From NCBI GenBank assembly GCA_002719475.1, contig PBHQ01000011.1, positions 1-11,604 of the forward strand: a DNA stretch of 11,604 bases, given 5' to 3'. Below the pieces are notes generated by a model. That model searched no databases, was not told the DNA's origin, and saw only the letters and a program-made list of their open reading frames with translations. The stretch's first letter is position 1, and each line of letters opens with the position of its first letter. The translations under genes and the position numbers were made by a program. Positions 1 to 5,867 of the stretch are shown in pieces. Origin of the DNA: Methanobacteriota archaeon. Lineage in GTDB: Archaea > Thermoplasmatota > Poseidoniia > Poseidoniales > Poseidoniaceae.

Positions 1-1
1 A

Positions 2-727
2 TATTCAGAAGTCTCTGCTCCTTTGTCTGAAGTGTACCAAGGTAGCACTTTGGACCAAAATGGGAATGCTGCGCTGACCTATACAATCATGGTTTCAGCT
101 GGGAATGCAGAATGGGAAGATGAAATTGATGCCGATATTCTACATAGAACAATCACTGCTGCAGGTGCGGATATGATTCCAGTGACAGAACAGGTGCAGC
201 AGGGTACACCAGGTTCAGGTAATGAGCATACAGAAACCAACCATCTGGGCCTTCAGATTCGTCTCGGTTTGGGCCAAGAATTACTAAATCTTGAACGCGG
301 TGAAAATGGAGAAGGTTTGTGGGATGTAAGGATCAAGCAAATCAGTGGAGATTATTCACTAACTTTGAGCATCAATAAGGATGGAAGTGAAGTTTGGAGT
401 GTTTCGTCGATCTTCACAATCGATGGAGAAAGTATGACATCTAATGGTGGTGATAGCGGTACCCTGATTGGAGGTTGGATGGATTTAGAATTGTCGAACT
501 CTATGGATGTGCAAACAAATGGTGAGAATGAGGTGTATTATATTCCACGCGATGATTTCTATGATGATGGAGATGGATGTTACAAGATTATGATCAGCGT
601 TTCCCATTCAATTTCTACAGGTGAGGTGCATGAATCATTTGAGAGTAGCAATGGTTTCCATTACTATTGGGAAGAAAATGAAAACAGAGATAGCGGTGTA
701 GAATACAAGCCAGCAGTTGCCTGCTGA
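2..727 (+). CDS. C-terminal part of an unrecognised secreted-looking protein (5' end outside window)
   Basis: The reading frame is open from the first bases of the window, so the true start lies upstream; 241 residues are visible, ending in AVAC before a TGA stop. I do not recognise the family. The sequence is acidic and beta-rich, with alternating hydrophobic/polar stretches (for example around YSLTLSINKDGSEVW) like the Ig-like domains of archaeal surface proteins. It contains an Asp/Gly-rich loop (DDFYDDGDG, about 552-578) that could bind a cation. There is no membrane helix or acidic anchor at the C-terminus, so the visible part gives no sign of a C-terminal membrane anchor. An N-terminal signal or anchor may exist outside the window. 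I found no N-x-S/T sequon in the visible part, unlike the two large surface-exposed proteins nearby. The stop codon directly abuts that of the convergent gene. The CDS call is secure; secretion is inference. Confidence 0.8.
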   Translation, partial: YSEVSAPLSEVYQGSTLDQNGNAALTYTIMVSAGNAEWEDEIDADILHRTITAAGADMIPVTEQVQQGTPGSGNEHTETNHLGLQIRLGLGQELLNLERGENGEGLWDVRIKQISGDYSLTLSINKDGSEVWSVSSIFTIDGESMTSNGGDSGTLIGGWMDLELSNSMDVQTNGENEVYYIPRDDFYDDGDGCYKIMISVSHSISTGEVHESFESSNGFHYYWEENENRDSGVEYKPAVAC

Positions 728-2455
728 TCAGTCTTCTGATTCATCAGTTGCCTCTTCTGCATCTTCGCTTTCTTCGACAGTGGATTCTTCGTCCTCTGGA
801 ACTTCAACATCGTACTCCTTATCGGACTGTACGCGCTTGGACATGAATAGTAATGCAGCAACAGCGATGGAAATTGCAACGATGATGATTGTGACCACCC
901 CTCCATCATTGGCTTCTATTGGTTCTTGCCAGTCTAATTCCTCGCTGGTTGCTGAACTCGAATCACCGAGAACCATGTCTGGGTTTTCTGAAAATGCCGA
1001 GGGGATCATCGGCTCGCAGGTCAAGGTTTCTTTACCGTCTGAGAATTGAGTCCAAGTGAATTCAACTTCAACAGTTTCTCCTGAGGTGGCGTTAACCGGA
1101 ATTGATGACGGATATGTGCTGACATCTGCTCCATTTGAATCCGTGCAAGACAAACGGATATTGGCTGAAGCACCATCATTCTTGATACTGGCTTTGACAT
1201 CTACCGATTTGCCACTGTTGCCCTCCTCTTCGAGAAGTTCAACCGAGATTACGGAGATCTCAGGTAGGCTGAGAGATACTGCAGTATCTTCAGTTCCCAA
1301 TGGGCCAGTTTGGCCTGAGAAAGTTCCCCAACCATTAGCAGTAGCAGTATAGAGAACGCTGGTTATTTTTGCATCTTCAGATCCAATCTGTCCGCTTGAA
1401 TCCATCCATTGAATGATTCGGGTAGTTAGAGTAGCAGTACCATCACTTCCCGTGGTAACCTGAGTACTAGTGTTCCAATAGCCAAGACCTTGTAGAGTGA
1501 TTTCGACACCAGATAGAGGAGCGCTTAGAGTCTGTCCCGATAATTCGATGATCCATCGGTCGGTCTCTCCCCCCGTTCCTATGCTATCGGAGTCCCAGTT
1601 GATTTGTGCACCCAAGAGGCCTTTGACATCTTCATATGTTATGCTACCATTCAAGTTGCAGTCATCAAGATTCAGTGTTCCTGTGGCTCCGAGATCGATA
1701 GGTTCGAATGTTTGCATGGTGGTTGAATTAAGTGAACAATCGCCTAAGCAATTTAGGTCAATACCACTCATTGATGTGGATTCTGCCTGAAGAATCCCCC
1801 CCTCTGAAACGGCAATGTTCCAAGTAGCGATGCCATCAGCCTTCATATTGTAGTATACAAGACTCCTTAGATCTTCGACATCATCGTTGTTGCTACCTTC
1901 AAGTACGGTTATTGCCGAGACTTTGACAGCCATGAAACCTGCTGCCTGTAAATCGATTTGCACACTATCTGTAGAGACTGCGACATTACTTGTGAAATCC
2001 GCGTGGCTGCCACTTACATTTTGCAGTTCACTACCGGTGAAACCCGCTTTTAGGGTACCTTCTGTTAATTCAGCAGTGAAGAATAATCGAATTGTTATCT
2101 CGCCACCTATCCCTTGTAGTGGAACCTCGATACTTGCCTCGTCTCTAATCATCGATAACCACGTATCGTTGCTTTCTCCGTGCATTGAACCTGAATCAAT
2201 GTCTAAAGTTCCGCCTTGTGAAACAGTAATGCTGGAACCTTCTACAATCGTCATGTTTGCGGACACGGTCAAGGTGGCTCCTGAAGCGATAACCACGCTT
2301 CCGTTGAACACGCCATCACTGGACCATTCTTCATCACTTGTGATTGTGGAATTGCTACCGTCACTAGGAGGGGCGGCAAAGGTGCCGGATTGTACACTCA
2401 ACAAAATCAACAAAGCTACTAGGCAACTGTTTCGGAAGGCACTAAGTCTTCTCAT
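728..2455 (-). CDS. Signal-peptide, single-pass surface protein with beta-helix-like, CnaB-like and CARDB-like regions
   Basis: This 575-residue protein has type I surface protein topology. Residues 1-28 form a classic signal peptide (MRR basic start, CLVALLILLSV core, likely cleavage near TFA-AP). Residues about 48-90 have short V/I/L-alternating repeats (SGATLTV, QGGTLDI) like a beta-helix. About 305-350 resembles a CnaB/carboxypeptidase-regulatory fold (SGVEITLQG then GSDGTATL). About 400-480 resembles a CARDB adhesion domain (VDVKASIKNDG). Residues 519-539 are a membrane helix followed by a KR stop-transfer. The tail is extremely acidic: 18 Asp/Glu in the last 31 residues. Nine N-x-S/T sequons (N35, 51, 67, 96, 146, 243, 269, 328, 455) all lie in the predicted extracellular part, making it a plausible AglB substrate. 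The start is chosen because the signal peptide follows it directly; no convincing Shine-Dalgarno is seen. It lies 73 bases downstream of carS on the same strand and could be co-transcribed. The exact function is unknown. Confidence 0.85.
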   Translation of the reverse strand: MRRLSAFRNSCLVALLILLSVQSGTFAAPPSDGSNSTITSDEEWSSDGVFNGSVVIASGATLTVSANMTIVEGSSITVSQGGTLDIDSGSMHGESNDTWLSMIRDEASIEVPLQGIGGEITIRLFFTAELTEGTLKAGFTGSELQNVSGSHADFTSNVAVSTDSVQIDLQAAGFMAVKVSAITVLEGSNNDDVEDLRSLVYYNMKADGIATWNIAVSEGGILQAESTSMSGIDLNCLGDCSLNSTTMQTFEPIDLGATGTLNLDDCNLNGSITYEDVKGLLGAQINWDSDSIGTGGETDRWIIELSGQTLSAPLSGVEITLQGLGYWNTSTQVTTGSDGTATLTTRIIQWMDSSGQIGSEDAKITSVLYTATANGWGTFSGQTGPLGTEDTAVSLSLPEISVISVELLEEEGNSGKSVDVKASIKNDGASANIRLSCTDSNGADVSTYPSSIPVNATSGETVEVEFTWTQFSDGKETLTCEPMIPSAFSENPDMVLGDSSSATSEELDWQEPIEANDGGVVTIIIVAISIAVAALLFMSKRVQSDKEYDVEVPEDEESTVEESEDAEEATDESED

Positions 2456-2528
2456 GCCTCGAGCGAGAGAACTTCAGTCATTAACGACTCGCCTTCAATA
2501 GGTCGTATCATGGCGTTTTTTACCACCA

Positions 2529-3188
2529 TCAATAGGGTACGTCTTTCCACCCTAACCAATAACCGAAGAGGTTGAACAGGCGATGGATGAAGGGGGTGGC
2601 CGCTAGAAGGACCAGCATTCCAAGGATGGCATCAGGATCTCCTATCGCAGAACCCCGAAGGAATAGAATTCCAAAGGTGAATGTGGCTACTGCAAACGGC
2701 AAGGTGTCTAGAAGTGGTGCTTTACTGGAAATATCTCCTTCTCGCTTCATTCCTTTTCTGCGCTTGATGTAAGAGCCAGTTGAATCACCGATAAGGGAGG
2801 AAAGTCCTAGCATTGAACCGATGAAGAAGGCGGTAATCATCGTCCCTCCCATCCAGAACCAATCCTCGGGTCCGATGCCCCACATGATGTCAATGAAAGG
2901 TGCCTCGTCTGGACCTGCACCAGCAAATAAACTGGCCATCAGCATGGCCTGTAAGCCACTGGTTAACGCACCCCCGATCAGGCCATTCCATGTCTTGCCA
3001 TCTCCCAGCAAGCGATTGCCATCTTTGTGTATCCTTCCGCCATCGATAGGCCATGGCCCTAATCCGGTCTTTGGTAGCCATTTACCCCACATCATTGCCC
3101 ATGTATTTACTAGAAATCCGGGCAAGTACAACCATAGGACGGTAAGGATGAGCCAGCCGGTCCCAACACCTCCGATGTCTCCTTCCAT
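2529..3188 (-). CDS. carS: CDP-archaeol synthase (CTP:2,3-di-O-geranylgeranylglycerol-1-phosphate cytidylyltransferase), CarS/DUF46 family
   Basis: CarS activates the archaeal lipid precursor di-O-geranylgeranylglyceryl phosphate with CTP. The product, CDP-archaeol, is the branch point for polar head-group attachment, and the enzyme acts in the cytoplasmic membrane. The 219-residue sequence shows the family's signature blocks in order: PIDGG (47-51), DGNRLLGDGKTWNGLIGG (56-73), GDSTGSYIKRRKGM (134-147), a DTLPF block (161-165), and the C-terminal TPFIHRLFNLFGYWLGWKDVPY region (198-219), which matches the usual family ending. About five hydrophobic segments are visible (near 11-30, 70-92, 112-133, 163-180, 187-204). 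It is somewhat longer than the roughly 170-180 residues I expect, mainly through the 90-112 loop. The start ATG is followed by an ordinary N-terminus; no strong Shine-Dalgarno is seen. It diverges from purD across a short regulatory gap. I am confident of the family assignment, which is also the best evidence that the organism is archaeal. Confidence 0.9.
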   Translation of the reverse strand: MEGDIGGVGTGWLILTVLWLYLPGFLVNTWAMMWGKWLPKTGLGPWPIDGGRIHKDGNRLLGDGKTWNGLIGGALTSGLQAMLMASLFAGAGPDEAPFIDIMWGIGPEDWFWMGGTMITAFFIGSMLGLSSLIGDSTGSYIKRRKGMKREGDISSKAPLLDTLPFAVATFTFGILFLRGSAIGDPDAILGMLVLLAATPFIHRLFNLFGYWLGWKDVPY

Positions 3189-3272
3189 GGCATCTTGTGG
3201 AAGAACAGGCTGTTCAACATACCGGATGCTATCATGTCAACGATTATCGTGCAGGGTCACCCCCGAAGGGGC
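3189..3272. promoter_or_regulatory. Divergent carS/purD intergenic region
   Basis: These 84 bases lie between the start codons of two divergent genes and must hold the promoters of both, unless these lie inside coding sequence. I see no strong archaeal TATA box; AACATA (3216-3221) and GATTATC (3242-3248) are only weak candidates. It contains the palindrome at 3203-3215. It also has a 4-base-pair CCCC-GAA-GGGG inverted repeat (about 3261-3271) right before the chosen purD ATG. If purD instead started at ATG 3234, the noncoding gap would shrink to 45 bases. Confidence 0.5.
3203..3215. promoter_or_regulatory. 13-base perfect palindrome, candidate operator
   Basis: GAACAGGCTGTTC reads as GAACAG, a single central G, then CTGTTC, which is the exact reverse complement of the left arm. 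It lies 15 bases from the carS start codon and 58 bases from the purD start. That is a typical site for a dimeric regulator of one or both genes. No regulator is present in the window, and a palindrome of this size can occur by chance. Confidence 0.3.
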
Positions 3273-4562
3273 ATGTCAGATGCTTCTAGATTGGTCGTGT
3301 TGGTAGTCGGAGGGGGGGGTAGAGAGCATGCTTTGTGCATAGCTTTAGCAGCCTCACCAAGCGTTACTGAGGTCCATGTGTGCCCTGGTAATGCAGGTAC
3401 TAGGTTGCTTGCTCAGAATCACTCAATTTCAGCCTCTGATGTCCCAGCCGTAGTCGAATTGGCCAAGGAATTAGGGGCTGACCTAGTGGTCGTTGGCCCT
3501 GAAGCCCCGTTAGTTGATGGTTTGGCAGATTCGTTGCGTTCCTCAGGAATTGCATGCTTTGGACCGGATTCAGAGAACGCAATGTTAGAAGGTAGCAAAT
3601 TGACTGCGAAATCCGCGATGTCTGAGTTTGGAGTTCCTACTGCGGATTATCTGATTCTTGATGTCGATTCTGATATCGATTCCGCTTTGTCTTCCTACTC
3701 AGAATCTGGAGACCCTTGGGTTGTCAAAAGAGATGTTCTTGCAGGAGGAAAGGGAGTCGTTGTGACTACTGATGTTGAAGAGGCTCGAACGGCGATCGAA
3801 CAAGCAATTGAGAGTGATGGTAAAGTGTTGTTGGAATCTTTCCTTCCTGGTGAGGAAGCCAGTGTTCTAGTGTTGATGGATGAATCCGGATATGTTTGCT
3901 TACCTGCAAGTCAAGATCACAAGAGGTTGGAAGAAGGTGACAGGGGGCCTAATACTGGAGGCATGGGAGCATATGCTCCTGCACCGGTCTATACTGATGA
4001 AGTACGTCGCAAAACTATCGAGCGGATAGTTGAACCAATGCACATTGGATTGAGTAAGAAGGACTCCCCTTATCGCGGGGTTCTGTATGTTGGATTGATG
4101 ATCGATGAAGATGGAGACCCTTACGTCGTAGAATTCAATGTTCGTTTTGGAGATCCTGAGTGCCAGATCACTCTTCCTCTAATCGAGTCAGATCTGGCAG
4201 GACATCTGTTGGCTTGTGCTGAAGGTAGACTCTCCTCTGAGCATGTTGAATTCCGCGACTCGCATTGCTTGACAGTTGTATTGGCAGCCGAGGGTTATCC
4301 TGGTTCGGTGGAAAAGGGAAGAAGAATTACTGGAGACGGCCTTATTGCAAATTCTGTAGAGGGGCAATCCGCGTCATGGATTAATCATGCAGGAACTGCT
4401 TGGAAGGATGGTGAATTAGTCTCTAGTGGAGGCAGAGTTCTCTCTGCTACAGGTATTGCTAACAGCCTATCTGAAGCGGCAGAATCCGCGTATTCATTGA
4501 TTGACAAGATTCAACTTGAGGGCGCTCAATTTCGAAGGGATATCGGACATCGCGCCTTGTAA
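3273..4562 (+). CDS. purD: Phosphoribosylamine--glycine ligase (GAR synthetase), PurD
   Basis: PurD catalyses the second step of de novo purine synthesis in the cytoplasm, joining glycine to 5-phosphoribosylamine with ATP to give GAR. It is an ATP-grasp enzyme. From the chosen ATG the protein has 429 residues, the normal family length. Visible motifs are GGGGREHAL (13-21), PGNAG, GPEAPLVDGL, LEGSKLTAK, the ATP-grasp lysine loop VLAGGKGVVV, QDHKRLEEGDRGPNTGGMGAY, EFNVRFGDPECQ with the metal-binding Glu and Asn, and the terminal RRDIGHRAL. The frame extends upstream to ATG 3234 and TTG 3195. I chose 3273 because it places the glycine-rich loop a few residues in, as in other PurD proteins; GAAGGGG just upstream is a poorly spaced ribosome-site candidate. 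No other purine gene is nearby, so it is not in a visible pur operon. An 8-G run encodes part of GGGG. Confidence 0.96.
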   Translation: MSDASRLVVLVVGGGGREHALCIALAASPSVTEVHVCPGNAGTRLLAQNHSISASDVPAVVELAKELGADLVVVGPEAPLVDGLADSLRSSGIACFGPDSENAMLEGSKLTAKSAMSEFGVPTADYLILDVDSDIDSALSSYSESGDPWVVKRDVLAGGKGVVVTTDVEEARTAIEQAIESDGKVLLESFLPGEEASVLVLMDESGYVCLPASQDHKRLEEGDRGPNTGGMGAYAPAPVYTDEVRRKTIERIVEPMHIGLSKKDSPYRGVLYVGLMIDEDGDPYVVEFNVRFGDPECQITLPLIESDLAGHLLACAEGRLSSEHVEFRDSHCLTVVLAAEGYPGSVEKGRRITGDGLIANSVEGQSASWINHAGTAWKDGELVSSGGRVLSATGIANSLSEAAESAYSLIDKIQLEGAQFRRDIGHRAL

Positions 4563-4715
4563 ATTATCAGGCCTGTGAATATTATAACCCGTTAGGTGCA
4601 AATCGTGGTACTGCGCCAAGATGGCTATGCTTCACCATGAGAAGCACTAAAAATAGACCACAGGTGGCGTGGACGCTTCAGCCTTTAGGCTGAGCGTTGA
4701 GAGAGATGGTTCCGT
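4563..4715 (+). promoter_or_regulatory. purD-aglB intergenic region and probable aglB leader
   Basis: These 153 bases have no plausible gene and are unusually long for this compact window, suggesting aglB has its own promoter. Two TATA-like elements are visible: ATATTATAA (4579-4587) and CTAAAAATA (4647-4655). Initiation about 25 bases after the first would give a leader of roughly 100 bases containing the hairpin at 4673-4697. The second would start transcription inside or next to the hairpin. GAGAGA (4701-4706) is a weak ribosome-site candidate 9 bases before the start codon. No oligo-T terminator for purD is visible. Confidence 0.4.
4673..4697 (+). promoter_or_regulatory. Bulged hairpin just upstream of the aglB start codon
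   Basis: The arms are ACGCT and AGCGT on the outside and CAGCCT and AGGCTG on the inside, with one bulged T on the left side and a two-base TT separation at the apex. That gives up to 11 pairs, or 10 with a realistic four-base loop. It ends 18 bases before the ATG, close enough to affect ribosome access. No T-run follows, so it does not look like an intrinsic terminator. A regulatory role is inference. Confidence 0.4.
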
Positions 4716-5867
4716 ATGGAGAACACAGAAGAAAAACAAGACGATAGTGGGCCAGCATTTGCGCTGGGGTGGCTAATTGCCCCTCTGGCGATCTTGCTGT
4801 CTTTTGCCACAAGCCAGGCCCTCGGTCTGGAATTTTTGACCGCCGAAGCGGGAATGACCTATGGCGTACTTTGTGCCGCAGCGATTCTCGCAACCGTACC
4901 GCGATACATCGGTACTGCCGGATTGTTCGAAATGCGTTCTTCTGTACTCTCTCTAGCATTTCTTGGAATCTGTTTGGTCATAGCTTGGACATTGGCTAGT
5001 TTCACTTCGGTAGGCGCATTGACAGCATTGCTCTTCTTGCTGCTAGCGATTGGAGGTCATCTGTTCGATATTCGTGGCAGGCACGAGGAACAGACCATTC
5101 TGACTTTCGCAATTATCGGATTTATGTTTGCGTTGCTAGTTGCTGGTGCAGCCGATATATGGGCTGCTGAGGAACATGACTTCGTCAACAACAACCCCAA
5201 TGACCAAATTCCTAATGGTACACCTGGAGCTGATGAATGGAGTGAGTACTATCTCAACGAACATCGACAGGCTACAGGGTTCCTTTTCTTTAGCGTCTGG
5301 ACTATTTCGGTTTTGATCGGAGTTGTTGTCGCTGCAGCACAACGTGGAGTATTATTCGCTCCAGGTTCGGGTAAGTGGTGGAGTTTCCTTCCTAAGAGAG
5401 AGGGATACAAGCCCAATTCTTCAGAGTGGACGCTGATGGCAGTATTCGGAACATGGGCTCTTGCCCACCTAGCCGGCTTGATTCACTTTGCAACTGGAGA
5501 TGTCCCAACAAGATTGGGGTTATCGATTGGAGGTGTGGAGCATGGCCACATAACCTACTGGTGGTCCGCTATCACTGGAATCATTTTGTTATTCATCGGC
5601 TTCTGTATAGCCGAGCGTTGGTTCACCAGAGCGATGTTAATTGTAGCATGTTGGATAATGTACACGATTGGAGGCTGGCAAGAAGCGGGATGGATGCAAG
5701 TTGAGATGCTAGAAGGCACTCAAGGTTTGTTCATCTGGTTGGGTATCAGTTTCTTCGTGTTCGTTGGTGTATTTTACATCGCAGGACACGACAAGTGGGG
5801 AGGTTGGGACAATCGTTCACTTGCAGATCCAAGCAATGCTAGGCAATGGTGGCAGGCTCATTGGGCC
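4716..5867 (+). other. AglB N-terminal extra membrane module (residues 1-384)
   Basis: In ordinary Stt3/AglB proteins the first catalytic Asp motif lies about 40-50 residues from the N-terminus, after one helix. Here it is at residue 423. The added part starts with a short charged segment (MENTEEKQDD). It then has about ten hydrophobic segments, near residues 15-38, 47-66, 75-96, 98-117, 127-148, 189-209, 238-262, 279-301, 304-319 and 336-356. A hydrophilic loop with an Asn-rich stretch (about 152-187) separates the fifth and sixth. I do not recognise a family. It is in frame with the core without a break, so it is part of the same polypeptide. An even number of helices would keep the core in its usual orientation. 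Confidence 0.7.

Noticed and set aside
717..1049. 110-residue Ser-rich open frame on the + strand
   Set aside because: The Ser-rich sequence is simply the complement of the Glu/Asp-rich tail codons of the opposite gene.
1887..2501. 204-residue open frame on the + strand opposite the surface protein gene
   Set aside because: It lies almost wholly antisense to a coherent protein with a signal peptide and anchor, and its translation shows no domain or motif. It is a shadow of the real gene's codon pattern.
3203..3215. LexA-type SOS box (GAAC-N-GTTC pattern) in the divergent region
   Set aside because: The spacing differs by one base from the classical bacterial box, and LexA regulation is not expected in an archaeon; it is kept only as an unassigned palindrome.
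3195..3272. Longer PurD starting at TTG 3195 or ATG 3234
   Set aside because: Either start adds 13-26 residues before the nucleotide-binding loop that PurD proteins normally lack. ATG 3273 gives the typical length of 429 residues, although 3234 cannot be excluded.
2821..3306. 161-residue open frame on the + strand across carS and into the purD start
   Set aside because: Antisense to all the conserved CarS motifs and overlapping the PurD N-terminus in another frame; its Pro/Ser-rich composition is typical of a shadow frame.
3310..3320. Run of eight G near the start of purD as a possible frameshift site or sequencing error
   Set aside because: The frame through the run gives exactly the expected GGGGREHAL motif and the gene stays open to its normal end, so no error or slippage needs to be invoked.
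4706..4708. ATG ten bases before the chosen aglB start
   Set aside because: It is in a different frame from the AglB reading frame; the in-frame TGA at 4698 leaves 4716 as the first usable start.
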